DNA of 17,322 nucleotides. It comes from Prevotellaceae bacterium. GTDB lineage: Bacteria; Bacteroidota; Bacteroidia; Bacteroidales; UBA932. The translations under genes and the position numbers were made by a program. The DNA is taken from positions 1 to 17,322 of the forward strand of contig JAIROQ010000007.1 in assembly GCA_031257455.1 (NCBI GenBank), written 5' to 3'. The notes below the pieces were generated by a model. It was not told the DNA's origin. It worked only from the letters and a program-made list of their open reading frames with translations, and searched no databases. This document shows, piece after piece, positions 6,435-14,117 of the stretch (position 1 is its first letter; every line of letters starts with the position of its first letter).

Positions 6435-6998
6435 TTATTCCGGAAGAGTTAAGGTTAGCTGGCGCGTTAGCCAATTAGAAATTAAGAAATGCCATAACAC
6501 AATGCCGATGCCGACACTGACGTTGAGCGAGTGTTTGACGCCGGTTTGCGGGATTTCGATGCAATAATGGCAGGCGTCCACCGCGTCCTGCTGCACGCCT
6601 TTGACTTCATTGCCGAAGACAAGTGCATATTTTTTCCCGGCGTGCGGGATAAACTCCTGTAACGGGATGGCCTGTTCGGTTTGTTCCAGCGCCGCCAACG
6701 TATAGCCATTGCAGCGCAGGGTGTCGAGGGCGGCGAGCGTATCGGCGGCATATTCCCATTCCACCACGTCTTCAGCGCCCAGGGCGGCTTTGTGAATTTC
6801 TGCGCCCGGCGGCACGGCGCAGATACCGCAGAGTATAATCTTTTCTATCCGGAAAGCATCGGCTGTGCGGAATGCCGCGCCAATATTGTGCCGGCTGCGT
6901 ATATTATCCAACACCAGTACTACCGGCGTTTTTTCCGCTTGCCTGTACTGCTCCGGCGTCAGGCGGTTCAATTCACTGTTCAAAAGTTTGCGGTTCAT
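6435..6998 (-). CDS. TrmH/SpoU-family RNA 2'-O-methyltransferase
   Basis: This SPOUT-fold enzyme transfers a methyl group from SAM to a ribose 2'-OH in tRNA or rRNA. The exact target nucleotide cannot be told from the sequence. Among 187 residues the three family motifs are clear: NIRSRHNIGAAFRTADAF with the catalytic Arg (about 32-49), LVFGNEVKGV (about 127-136), and IPQTGVKHSLNVSVGIGIVLWHF (about 149-171, split across the SAM knot). The catalytic core ends at WHFL. The last 15 or so residues (ISNWLTRQLTLTLPE) are encoded by the dispersed CTGACGCG repeat module and are probably an acquired tail. The gene is isolated from namZ by a 481-base repeat region. Confidence 0.9.
   Translation of the reverse strand: MNRKLLNSELNRLTPEQYRQAEKTPVVLVLDNIRSRHNIGAAFRTADAFRIEKIILCGICAVPPGAEIHKAALGAEDVVEWEYAADTLAALDTLRCNGYTLAALEQTEQAIPLQEFIPHAGKKYALVFGNEVKGVQQDAVDACHYCIEIPQTGVKHSLNVSVGIGIVLWHFLISNWLTRQLTLTLPE
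6457..6489. repeat. CTGACGCG module copy 3, inside the trmH 3' end
   Basis: GCTGGCGCGTTAGCCAATTA followed by GAAATTAAGAAAT is a variant of the module at 4245-4280. It overlaps the last codons of the TrmH-family gene and is translated there. Confidence 0.65.
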
Positions 6999-7092
6999 AT
7001 TCCTTATTTCTTATTTCTAATTCTTCTGCCGACCGCCTGTTCACCTGACAGTCGGCCGCCTGTTCGCCAACAGCCGTACAGCCGTCCACCGT

Positions 7093-7207
7093 GCCGCCTG
7101 CCGTTCAGATTGAACGCCGCCTGCCGTTCAGATTGAACGCCGCCCGCCGTTCAGGTCGAATGCCGCCAGCCGTTCAGGTCGAATGCCGCCCGCCGTTCAG
7201 GTCGAAT
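7093..7207 (+). repeat. 23-base minisatellite, five tandem copies
   Basis: Five contiguous 23-base copies start at 7093, 7116, 7139, 7162 and 7185. The first two are identical and contain GTTCAGATTGAAC, a short inverted repeat. The last three share GTTCAGGTCGAAT. Decayed related units precede them from about 7029. There are no spacers, so this is not a CRISPR array, and the period is not a multiple of three. Confidence 0.95.
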
Positions 7208-7290
7208 GCCCCTTATCCTTTCGTCTATAATAAAGGAATAAGGGTAATGAGGAGGGCTGTGTTCTTTGCTACTAAGGGCGTTTTCATTTT

Positions 7291-7318
7291 AGTCGTAAGT
7301 CGTAAGTCGTAAGTCGCG
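7291..7318 (+). repeat. AGTCGTA heptamer array
   Basis: Four seven-base units: AGTCGTA three times, then AGTCGCG. It is one of several period-7 arrays in the window. Confidence 0.9.
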
Positions 7319-7368
7319 ACAAGCGCAAATTAATGGTTAATGATTAATGGTTAATTGCGACAAGCGCA
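7316..7368 (+). repeat. 12-base direct repeats flanking a TTAATGG heptamer array
   Basis: GCGACAAGCGCA occurs at 7316-7327 and again at 7357-7368. Between them are four seven-base units, TTAATGG, TTAATGA, TTAATGG and TTAATTG (7330-7357). The first direct repeat overlaps the end of the AGTCGTA array. Confidence 0.85.
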
Positions 7369-7440
7369 GTGGCGTAAGCCAAAATAGTCAATAATTAAAT
7401 AGTCAATAGCTAAATCTGTAAATCCGTAAATGGTCACTCC

Positions 7441-7482
7441 AACTCATAACTCATAACTCATACTTCATAACTCTTAACTCTA
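7441..7482 (-). repeat. AACTCAT heptamer array containing the namZ stop codon
   Basis: Six seven-base units lie at 7441-7482: AACTCAT three times, then ACTTCAT, AACTCTT and AACTCTA. In the namZ direction the last unit reads TAGAGTT, so the stop codon is the first three bases of the array. The motif is the reverse complement of the array after the mltF-like gene. Confidence 0.9.
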
Positions 7483-8646
7483 TTCGAAGTCTTCGTACAG
7501 GAGGTATTTTTTCCGCGATATTTTGAATGTATTTACTTCGTCCTGCCAGGATGCGCGAATTTCATCTGCCGTCAGTCCCTGTTCCACCATCCGGCGGATG
7601 CGTTCAGTGCCGCAAAGTTTGTAGAAGAAATTATTGAAGAATTTATCTTTTTCGGCAAAGTGGTTGTAGGCTTCTATCAGCCATTCCAGCCGCAACTGGG
7701 CTTCGTCTGTCAGGTAATGGTCGTTGTAGTAATGCAAATTCACGCCGAAGCAGACTTCGTCTTTGTAGGGCGGGTTTTGCGCGCCCGGCATGCTTTGCGG
7801 CAGGAAACCGAACGGATAATAGGGTTTAAAAGACGGATGCCCGAATACTTCAAAAGGTATGCCTGTGCCGCGCCCGACACTGATGACCGTGCCTTCAAAC
7901 AGGCAGAGTGACGGGTATAAATGAATGGCCTGCAGGGTCGGCAAATTCGGCGATGGCGGGCTGGTGAAGTGATATGCCCACTTGTGCGAATAGCCGGCAC
8001 AGGTAATCACCGTCAAATCGCATTTGATTTTATTTGCCAGCCAGCCTTCTTCGTTAATCATGCGTGCCAGTTCCCCCAGCGTCATTCCGTGTACGACAGG
8101 AATGGGGTGCATGCCGACAAAGGAACGGAATTTTTCTTCCAGCACGGGGCCATCCACATAAAAACCGTTGGGGTTCGGCCTGTCGAGGATAATGAGCGGG
8201 ACATTGTTTTCGGCGCAGGCTTCCATCACATAGTGCATCGTGGAAAGGTAGGTATAGAAGCGCGCTCCTACATCCTGTATGTCGAACAGCATGTAGTCGA
8301 TATCACGTAACTGTTCCGGCGCGGGTTTGTAATTTTTCCCATAGAGCGACGCCACTTCGATACCGGTTTGCCTGTCTACCGATGTATCGAAATGCTCGCC
8401 GGCATCGGCCGTGCCGCGAAATCCGTGTTCGGGGGCGAAAATACGGGTTACTTTTATATTGTTTTCCAACAATACATCAACCAAGTGTTTTTCGCCTATC
8501 ATGGCGGTGTGATTGGCTGTAACGCCTACCCGTTTGCCTTGCAACAGGGGTAGGTAATTATCCAAGCGTTCTGCTCCGGTTTGCAGCGGTTGTGCACCTG
8601 CGGCAGAAACGATAAGTAAAGTAAGAAGTGTAAAAAAATGTTTCAT
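7480..8646 (-). CDS. namZ: NamZ-type exo-beta-N-acetylmuramidase (DUF1343)
   Basis: Members of DUF1343/NamZ remove terminal MurNAc residues from peptidoglycan fragments and feed cell-wall recycling or MurNAc scavenging. The 388-residue protein starts with a signal peptide (MKHFFTLLTLLIVSAAGAQ, cleavage near residue 19), so it acts in the periplasm or outside the cell. Recognisable blocks include GKRVGVTANHTA (about 38-49), FAPEHGFRG, DIQDVGARFYTYLSTM, LDRPNPNG, the LYPSLCLFEGT segment and VGRGTGIPFEVFGHPSF; these acidic and His-containing motifs are the family hallmarks. It follows the small outer-membrane protein gene by 21 bases in the same direction, so co-expression is likely. The stop codon is fused to a heptamer array. 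Confidence 0.92.
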   Translation of the reverse strand: MKHFFTLLTLLIVSAAGAQPLQTGAERLDNYLPLLQGKRVGVTANHTAMIGEKHLVDVLLENNIKVTRIFAPEHGFRGTADAGEHFDTSVDRQTGIEVASLYGKNYKPAPEQLRDIDYMLFDIQDVGARFYTYLSTMHYVMEACAENNVPLIILDRPNPNGFYVDGPVLEEKFRSFVGMHPIPVVHGMTLGELARMINEEGWLANKIKCDLTVITCAGYSHKWAYHFTSPPSPNLPTLQAIHLYPSLCLFEGTVISVGRGTGIPFEVFGHPSFKPYYPFGFLPQSMPGAQNPPYKDEVCFGVNLHYYNDHYLTDEAQLRLEWLIEAYNHFAEKDKFFNNFFYKLCGTERIRRMVEQGLTADEIRASWQDEVNTFKISRKKYLLYEDFE

Positions 8647-8667
8647 ACAGGTTGTTTATTTTTTTAT

Positions 8668-9156
8668 TTAAAATGTATAACGCATCGTCAAACCCGCGTT
8701 GCTCGGGTCAAGGTGGAAAGTATCGTATCCGGTAAAATAAATTTTAGGATCAAAGTCCAACGCAAAGCAGAGGGGTAAAGTCGCCAGTTTATATTCCACG
8801 CCCCCGAGGACATCTGCGCCGAAGAGAAAGTGTTTGTTTGTCGCATCCCCAATCTTTGCACCGACCGTAAAACCCGCGCCGATATACCATGCCAGACCGT
8901 CCACCGCTTTTATCGGGAAATGGTATTCATATAGCGCCGTTCCGCGAATGCTCATTTGGTTCGGATGTACAATACCCAAATCCAAAATCGCTTCCAGCGC
9001 GCCGGCGGTATGCAGGAATTGTTTATAGCTCCCGCCGGCGATTGTTCCCACTCGAAGCCCGATGGAACGTTCGTAGTCTTGTGCGACAAGCGTAGTAGCC
9101 GATATTATCGACAATAAAAGGAAAATACCTGTTTTCTTTTTCATAATTTTATACAT
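8668..9156 (-). CDS. Small outer-membrane beta-barrel protein, function unknown
   Basis: A 162-residue secreted protein has a signal peptide: lysines at residues 6-8, then the hydrophobic TGIFLLLSIISATTLVAQ, cleaved around residue 25. The mature part has alternating short strands with glycines and aromatics (WYIGAGFTVGAKIG, FLFGADVLGGVEY) and a C-terminal MRYTF. This is the pattern of an eight-stranded outer-membrane barrel. No enzyme motif is visible. The ATG at 9154-9156 overlaps the TAA of deoC as TAATG, favouring coupled translation. An ATG four codons later (9142-9144) gives a more usual signal peptide and is an equally plausible start. namZ follows after 21 bases. Confidence 0.75.
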   Translation of the reverse strand: MYKIMKKKTGIFLLLSIISATTLVAQDYERSIGLRVGTIAGGSYKQFLHTAGALEAILDLGIVHPNQMSIRGTALYEYHFPIKAVDGLAWYIGAGFTVGAKIGDATNKHFLFGADVLGGVEYKLATLPLCFALDFDPKIYFTGYDTFHLDPSNAGLTMRYTF

Positions 9157-10022
9157 TAAAAATAGTTAATATCCGTTATAAATATACTGCTTAATAAATT
9201 ATTCGCCACCCGGCTTGCGCCGAGCCGGAATAAGGCCGGGACGAGCCAGTCGCCGCCCAGCACGCTTTTTACTATTGCGTAATACATCAATGCATCGTCT
9301 GATGATACAATACCGCCGGCCGGTTTGAACCCGGTTTTCTTCCCGGTTTTTTCATAAAATAGCCGGATGCAATTGGTCATTATCCATGCAGCGGCAGGCG
9401 TGGCGGCGGGTTCTATTTTTCCGGTGGATGTTTTGATGAAATCCGCTCCGGCTTCCATCGCAATGAATGAGGCAATGGCTATTTGCATAGCCGTTAATGC
9501 GCCGGTTTCCAAAATAACTTTCAAGTGCGCTTGTCCTGTTGCTGCTTTGATTTGCCTGATTTCTGCGGACACGGTGTCATAATCGCCGGAAAGGAAAGCG
9601 CCTAAGGAAATAACAATATCGATTTCAGTCGCCCCCTGTTCCACTGCCATACGGCACTCATCGCACTTCACTTTGATAAATGTTTGCGATGCCGGAAAAC
9701 CCGCTCCCACTGCGGCAATGCGGACGGCAGGGGTTTTCAGCGCATCGCGGACTGTCCGTACCAACGCAGGATAAATGCAGATAGCCGCTACACCCGGCGT
9801 ACCGGGAAAATGAGCAGGAAAATTATTTACTTTTTCCGTCAGTATCCGCACTTTTTCTACCGTATCGGTAGCATTCAAAGTCGTTAAATCAATAGCGCCG
9901 AAACAGCGTTTCCAATCTTCCTGCGTACGAAATGCCGGCAGGCTCTCCTTTATTTCCTCGATAGCGTTGGCGATAGTTGTTTCGTTTACCGCCCATCCGT
10001 ATTTTTCTAAATAATCATGCAT
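9156..10022 (-). CDS. deoC: Deoxyribose-phosphate aldolase
   Basis: This cytoplasmic class I aldolase splits 2-deoxyribose 5-phosphate into glyceraldehyde 3-phosphate and acetaldehyde in deoxynucleoside catabolism. The chosen start (MHDYLEKYGW) gives 288 residues. The Schiff-base Lys is in FIKTSTGK (K197), the partner Lys is in GFKPAGG, and the catalytic Asp is in EIDIVI (D135). The TIM-barrel strands are complete. The frame stays open 16 codons further upstream to an ATG at 10068-10070, but that part is encoded by an octamer repeat array (Ser/Thr/Asn/Gln-rich), so I reject it as the native start. It lies downstream of lptB and is coupled to the next gene by TAATG. It is the one metabolic gene in an envelope cluster. 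Confidence 0.92.
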   Translation of the reverse strand: MHDYLEKYGWAVNETTIANAIEEIKESLPAFRTQEDWKRCFGAIDLTTLNATDTVEKVRILTEKVNNFPAHFPGTPGVAAICIYPALVRTVRDALKTPAVRIAAVGAGFPASQTFIKVKCDECRMAVEQGATEIDIVISLGAFLSGDYDTVSAEIRQIKAATGQAHLKVILETGALTAMQIAIASFIAMEAGADFIKTSTGKIEPAATPAAAWIMTNCIRLFYEKTGKKTGFKPAGGIVSSDDALMYYAIVKSVLGGDWLVPALFRLGASRVANNLLSSIFITDINYF

Positions 10023-10025
10023 GTT

Positions 10026-10065
10026 TGTTGAATTGTTGAGTTGTTGAGTTGTTGAAGTGTTGGGT
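10026..10065 (+). repeat. TGTTGAGT octamer array between lptB and deoC
   Basis: Five eight-base units: TGTTGAAT, TGTTGAGT twice, TGTTGAAG and TGTTGGGT. It starts only 3 bases from the preferred deoC start codon and is open on the minus strand in the deoC frame. Confidence 0.9.
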
Positions 10066-10077
10066 GGCATTAGCCAC
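10064..10077. repeat. Small hairpin GTGGC-ATTA-GCCAC
   Basis: A 5-base stem with a 4-base loop lies between the octamer array and heptamer-like sequence that follows the lptB stop. The stem is short and has no U-tract, so calling it a terminator is doubtful. The GGC..TAGCC core resembles the dispersed palindromic module. Confidence 0.4.
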
Positions 10078-10110
10078 TCTTAACTTTTAGCTCTCAGTTC
10101 TTAACTCCTA
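10078..10110 (-). repeat. Heptamer-like array after the lptB stop
   Basis: Read with lptB, the TAG stop is followed by G and then AGTTAAG, AACTGAG, AGCTAAA and AGTTAAG. This is the same seven-base consensus seen after recQ. It runs up to the GTGGC hairpin. Confidence 0.65.
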
Positions 10111-10833
10111 TTTGCGTAGTTCAAAGTTTTGCCCCAGATATTTCCGGCGCACTTCCGGATTGGCGGCTAACTCTTCGGCAGTGCCGCTTTCCAGAATAGC
10201 GCCGTCAAAAAGCATGTACGCGCGGTCGGTAATAGCAAGCGTTTCGTGTACATTGTGGTCGGTAATAATGATGCCGATATTTTTATCTTTCAATCGCGAG
10301 ACGATTGTTTGGATATCTTCCACCGCAATAGGGTCAACGCCGGCAAAAGGTTCATCCAGCAAAATAAACTTCGGGTCGATAGCCAAACAGCGGGCAATCT
10401 CGCAACGCCGCCTTTCACCGCCGGATAATTGGATGCCGAGACTCTTGCGCACTTTTTGCAGTCCGAGTTCTTCAATCAGTTGTTCCAGCCGTTCGTGGCG
10501 CTGCTCTTTGTTTTTGATTTTTGTTTCCATCACCGCCAGCAAATTATCTTCGACCGAGAGTTTACGGAATACCGATGCTTCCTGTGCCAGATAGCCCAAT
10601 CCGTTTTGTGCACGTTTATACATCGGTTCTTTTGTAATGTCACGTTCGTCCAAGAAAATGCGTCCGCTATTGGCTTTTATCAAGCCCACGAGCATATAGA
10701 AAGTGGTCGTTTTCCCTGCGCCGTTCGGCCCGAGCAAGCCCACAATCTCACCTTGCCCTACTTGCACCGACACGCCTTTTACCACCGTCCGCGAGCCGTA
10801 TTTCTTTACCAAATCTTTACAATGTAAAATCAT
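10108..10833 (-). CDS. lptB: LPS export ABC transporter ATP-binding protein LptB
   Basis: LptB is the cytoplasmic ATPase of the LptB2FGC complex that extracts LPS from the inner membrane and pushes it across the Lpt bridge to the cell surface. The 241-residue protein is of normal family length. It has Walker [10 protein letters not shown] with K41, Q-loop [17 protein letters not shown] (a segment highly characteristic of LptB), signature [15 protein letters not shown], Walker [14 protein letters not shown] and switch His TDHNV. It lies 22 bases downstream of kdsD on the same strand. That gene makes a precursor of the LPS sugar Kdo, so the pair forms an LPS synthesis and export unit. The permeases LptF and LptG are not in the window. 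Confidence 0.96.
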   Translation of the reverse strand: MILHCKDLVKKYGSRTVVKGVSVQVGQGEIVGLLGPNGAGKTTTFYMLVGLIKANSGRIFLDERDITKEPMYKRAQNGLGYLAQEASVFRKLSVEDNLLAVMETKIKNKEQRHERLEQLIEELGLQKVRKSLGIQLSGGERRRCEIARCLAIDPKFILLDEPFAGVDPIAVEDIQTIVSRLKDKNIGIIITDHNVHETLAITDRAYMLFDGAILESGTAEELAANPEVRRKYLGQNFELRK

Positions 10834-10855
10834 ATTGCATTATTATACTTCCTGA

Positions 10856-11824
10856 TTAAACTATTCCTTCCCGCAGTATGTCGTGCAAATGTACCATACC
10901 GGCATATTCCTTTTTGTGAACGACCAGCAACTGTGTAATTTTATTTTCTTCCATCAAGTTAAAAGCCTTTATTGCCAATGCCGACAGGTCGATAATTTTG
11001 GGGTTTTTCGACATGATATCAGTAGCCGTCAAGGCGTCTAACCGTTTTGTTTTTTCCAGCATCCGCCGTACATCGCCGTCAGTGATAATGCCAACCACAT
11101 TGCCGGCATTATCCACTACGGCCGTTGCGCCGAGCCTGTTGGAAGAAATAGTAATAATAGTATTGTCGATAGTTTCTTCGGGGGAAACTTGCGGTTTGCG
11201 GTTTTTATCTATTAAATCCCCGACCCGTAAATATAATTTTTTGCCGAGCGAGCCGCCCGGATGTACCCGTGCAAAGTCCTGTTTCGTAAAGCCGCGAAGT
11301 TGCAGCAAACAAATGGCCAGGGCGTCTCCTAAGACTAATTGGGCGGTAGTACTGGTTGTCGGAGCTAAATTATTCGGGCAGGCTTCCGCATCCACTGTCG
11401 CGCGTAACACATAGTCGGCATGTTGCGCCAAATAGGAATCCGGGTTGGACACTATTGCAATAAGTTTATTGCCGAGATTGCGGATGAGCGGCACTAACAG
11501 TTTTATTTCCGCCGTATTCCCACTTTTCGACAAACAAATAACAATATCGTCCGGCTGGATAATCCCCAAATCGCCGTGGATAGCGTCTGCGGCATGCATG
11601 AATATTGCCGGCGTGCCGGTAGAATTAAATGTAGCGACAATTTTATTTGCAATGATAGCGCTTTTTCCGATACCCGAAACAATGACGCGCCCCTTATTGG
11701 TATAAATTAACTGCACTACCCGTTCAAAATCTTTATTGATATAAGATGCTATTTTTTGTATGGCATGCGCTTCCGTTTCAATAGTTTTTACCGCTAACTT
11801 TCCGATGTCGTTCAAATCACCCAT
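10856..11824 (-). CDS. kdsD: D-arabinose-5-phosphate isomerase (KpsF/GutQ/KdsD family)
   Basis: This enzyme interconverts D-ribulose 5-phosphate and D-arabinose 5-phosphate, the first step towards the LPS sugar Kdo. The 322-residue protein has an N-terminal SIS sugar-isomerase domain (about residues 30-170) with VSGIGKSAIIANKI, GTPAIFMHAADAIHGDLG, CLSKSGNTAEIK and ARVHPGGSLGKKL. Two CBS domains (about 205-260 and 270-322) follow. These blocks are diagnostic for the family. It is the first gene of the minus-strand LPS cluster, with lptB 22 bases behind it, and is divergent from recQ. A TATCTTTG -7 element on its strand lies at 11872-11879, about 48 bases before the ATG. Confidence 0.95.
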   Translation of the reverse strand: MGDLNDIGKLAVKTIETEAHAIQKIASYINKDFERVVQLIYTNKGRVIVSGIGKSAIIANKIVATFNSTGTPAIFMHAADAIHGDLGIIQPDDIVICLSKSGNTAEIKLLVPLIRNLGNKLIAIVSNPDSYLAQHADYVLRATVDAEACPNNLAPTTSTTAQLVLGDALAICLLQLRGFTKQDFARVHPGGSLGKKLYLRVGDLIDKNRKPQVSPEETIDNTIITISSNRLGATAVVDNAGNVVGIITDGDVRRMLEKTKRLDALTATDIMSKNPKIIDLSALAIKAFNLMEENKITQLLVVHKKEYAGMVHLHDILREGIV

Positions 11825-11871
11825 TGCAAATAAATTTTGACACTTTCTAAAATTTTTGTAATTTAGTAGCG

Positions 11872-11879
11872 CAAAGATA
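11872..11879 (-). promoter_or_regulatory. Probable -7 element for kdsD-lptB
   Basis: TATCTTTG on the minus strand fits the Bacteroidetes TAnnTTTG consensus in the kdsD/recQ divergent spacer. No TTTG lies at the standard 19-base distance, so support is partial. On the plus strand a looser TATCATTTG (11901-11909), 12 bases before the recQ start, may serve recQ. Confidence 0.5.
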
Positions 11880-11921
11880 ATGAAAAGTAGTAAATTTTCC
11901 TATCATTTGTGAACAAAAGCA

Positions 11922-14117
11922 ATGTACGTAACAGACCAATTTTTATACGGGCAGCTTAAAACTTACTTCGGTTTTGATACTTTTAAAAGCCGCCAGGAAG
12001 CTATTATACGCAATATACTTGCGGGAAAAGATACATTTGTACTGATGCCGACAGGCGGAGGGAAATCAATGTGCTACCAGTTACCTGCGCTCATTCTGGA
12101 TGGCGTGGCGATTATTATTTCGCCGCTTATCGCACTGATGAAAAATCAGGTGGACGCTATTCGCGGATTTATTATCAACAATAATAATATTGCGCATTTT
12201 CTTAATTCATCGCTCAACAAACAACAGTTGCAGGAAGTGCATCAAGGCTTGTTGAGCGGGGAAACCAAACTATTGTATGTCGCTCCCGAGTCTTTGACAA
12301 AAGAAGAAAATGTACAGCTATTGAGGCAAATAAAAATTTCTTTTTATGCCATTGACGAAGCGCACTGTATCTCGGAATGGGGACACGATTTCCGTCCGGA
12401 ATACCGCCGCATACGGCCTGTCGTAAATGAAATAGGCGTAGCTCCGATTATTGCATTAACGGCCACTGCCACGCCGAAAGTACAACATGATATTCAAAAA
12501 AATCTGGGAATGTTGGATGCTACCGTATTCAAGTCGTCATTCAACCGCCCGAATTTATATTACGAAATTCGCCCGAAAACCAATACCGACCGCGAGATTA
12601 TAAAATTCATGAAGAATAATCCCGGCAAATCGGGTATTGTATATTGCCTGAGCAGGAAAAAAGTGGATGACCTTTCCAGTTTGCTGCAAATAAACGGTAT
12701 CAATGCATTGCCCTATCATGCCGGATTGGATGCGGCTACACGTTCACACAATCAAGACCGTTTTTTAATGGAAGATGCAGATGTGATTGTCGCTACCATT
12801 GCTTTCGGCATGGGTATTGACAAGCCGGATGTGCGCTTCGTCATTCATTACGATATTCCGAAAAGTTTGGAGGGATATTATCAGGAAACCGGCCGCGCCG
12901 GACGTGACGGCGGAGAAGGGCTTTGCATAGCGTTCTACAATTACAAGAACGTGCAGAAGCTGGAAAAATTCATGCAGGGAAAGCCTTTAGTGGAACAGGA
13001 AATCGGGAAACAACTGTTGCAGGAAACCGTTGCTTACGCTGAAACCGGAAGCTGCAGGAGAAAAGTATTGCTGAATTATTTCGGCGAAGAATATACCGAA
13101 GAAAATTGCGGCAACTGTGATAATTGCCTGCATCCGAAAACGCTCTTTGAGGCGCAGGACTACTTGCTGACGGTGTTGCGAACCGTGTTGGCGGTACACG
13201 AAAAATTCAAATCCGAACATATTGCCAATATCATTACCGGCATTATGACGGCTTTCCTGAAATCGTACCACCATCACGAATTAAAAGAATTTGCAAGCGG
13301 CGCGGAAAAAGACCTTCGCTTTTGGCACACGATTATACGGCAAGCGCTCATTCATCATTTACTCGAAAAAGAAATTGAAAACTATGGGTTGCTGAAAGTA
13401 ACGGAAAAAGGACGCGCTTATCTGGCTTCCCCTTATCCTGTGATGCTTCCAGAAGACCACGAGTACCATGCCGAAGATAATGACGATGACTTTTTCATCG
13501 GGCAGCCGAAATCAAGCGGCAGTTTTAACGAAGAATTATTTTCTATCCTGAAATCGCAACTCTACGATTTGGCTCATCGCCTGGATATCCCGCCATACGC
13601 CATTTTCCAAGACCCTTCGATAGAAGACATGTGTGTGCAATTCCCGGTAACTATTGACGAATTGAAGAACTGCCACGGCGTGGGCGAAGGCAAAGCAAAA
13701 AAGTTCGGGCAGGAATTTGTAGACATCATTAAAAAATACGTAGAAGAAAATAATATTGAACGCCCCAATGAACTTGTCGTAAGGTCGCTCATCAACAAGT
13801 CCGGCTTGAAAGTGTACATCATTCAGGCAATCGACCGGAAAGTGATGCTGGACGACCTCGCCGCCTCAAAAGGGTTGGAGATGGGACAACTGCTTGATGA
13901 AATTGAAGTCATCGTAAATTCCGGCACGAAAATTTCTATTGATTATTTTATCAAGCAAGTGATTGACGATGACAAGGTGGATGCCATTTATGAATACTTC
14001 CACCACGAAGCACAATCGGACTCCATTGATGAAGCGCAGGATATTTTAGGCACTGATTTTTCCGAAGAAGAAATACGGTTGGTACGGCTGAAATTCATGT
14101 CGGACGTTACTAATTAG
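11922..14117 (+). CDS. recQ: ATP-dependent DNA helicase RecQ
   Basis: RecQ is a 3'-5' superfamily 2 DNA helicase that acts in recombination, replication-fork repair and unwinding of branched DNA. The 731-residue protein has the full domain set. The helicase core has Walker A PTGGGKS (K48), DEAH at 145-148 followed by the RecQ aromatic-loop sequence CISEWGHDFRPEYR, motif III ALTATATP and motif VI QETGRAGRDG. A zinc-binding region uses C378, C396, C399 and C402, followed by a winged-helix (RQC) region. An HRDC domain spans about residues 535-610. About 110 further residues are helical and acidic. Divergent from kdsD. The TAG stop is followed directly by eleven in-phase degenerate heptamers. Confidence 0.97.
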   Translation: MYVTDQFLYGQLKTYFGFDTFKSRQEAIIRNILAGKDTFVLMPTGGGKSMCYQLPALILDGVAIIISPLIALMKNQVDAIRGFIINNNNIAHFLNSSLNKQQLQEVHQGLLSGETKLLYVAPESLTKEENVQLLRQIKISFYAIDEAHCISEWGHDFRPEYRRIRPVVNEIGVAPIIALTATATPKVQHDIQKNLGMLDATVFKSSFNRPNLYYEIRPKTNTDREIIKFMKNNPGKSGIVYCLSRKKVDDLSSLLQINGINALPYHAGLDAATRSHNQDRFLMEDADVIVATIAFGMGIDKPDVRFVIHYDIPKSLEGYYQETGRAGRDGGEGLCIAFYNYKNVQKLEKFMQGKPLVEQEIGKQLLQETVAYAETGSCRRKVLLNYFGEEYTEENCGNCDNCLHPKTLFEAQDYLLTVLRTVLAVHEKFKSEHIANIITGIMTAFLKSYHHHELKEFASGAEKDLRFWHTIIRQALIHHLLEKEIENYGLLKVTEKGRAYLASPYPVMLPEDHEYHAEDNDDDFFIGQPKSSGSFNEELFSILKSQLYDLAHRLDIPPYAIFQDPSIEDMCVQFPVTIDELKNCHGVGEGKAKKFGQEFVDIIKKYVEENNIERPNELVVRSLINKSGLKVYIIQAIDRKVMLDDLAASKGLEMGQLLDEIEVIVNSGTKISIDYFIKQVIDDDKVDAIYEYFHHEAQSDSIDEAQDILGTDFSEEEIRLVRLKFMSDVTN

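Larger units (their letters stand above)
6999..7479. other. Gene-free spacer composed of several repeat arrays
   Basis: This 481-base stretch lies between the namZ stop and the trmH-family start. It holds a short TTATTTC array (7004-7024), decayed GC-rich units, a five-copy 23-base minisatellite (7093-7207), an AGTCGTA array, a TTAATGG array between two 12-base direct repeats, a TAAATCTG array (7411-7433) and an AACTCAT array. A plus-strand frame at 7091-7312 crosses the minisatellite, but it is low in complexity and I do not call it a gene. I see no convincing promoter. Confidence 0.85.

Noticed and set aside
7093..7207. Possible CRISPR array
   Set aside because: The 23-base copies are contiguous with no spacers, and there are no cas genes in the window.
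7091..7312. 73-codon plus-strand frame
   Set aside because: Most of it is the translation of a 23-base minisatellite in a shifting frame, giving Arg/Pro-rich low complexity. It has no promoter or recognisable domain.
9085..9101. GCGACAAGCGTAGTAGCC resembling the direct repeat at 7357
   Set aside because: It lies inside the signal-peptide codons of the small barrel gene and the match is short, so it is probably chance.
10023..10070. Longer DeoC start at 10070
   Set aside because: The extra 16 residues are translated repeat sequence. MHDYLEKYG matches the expected family start.
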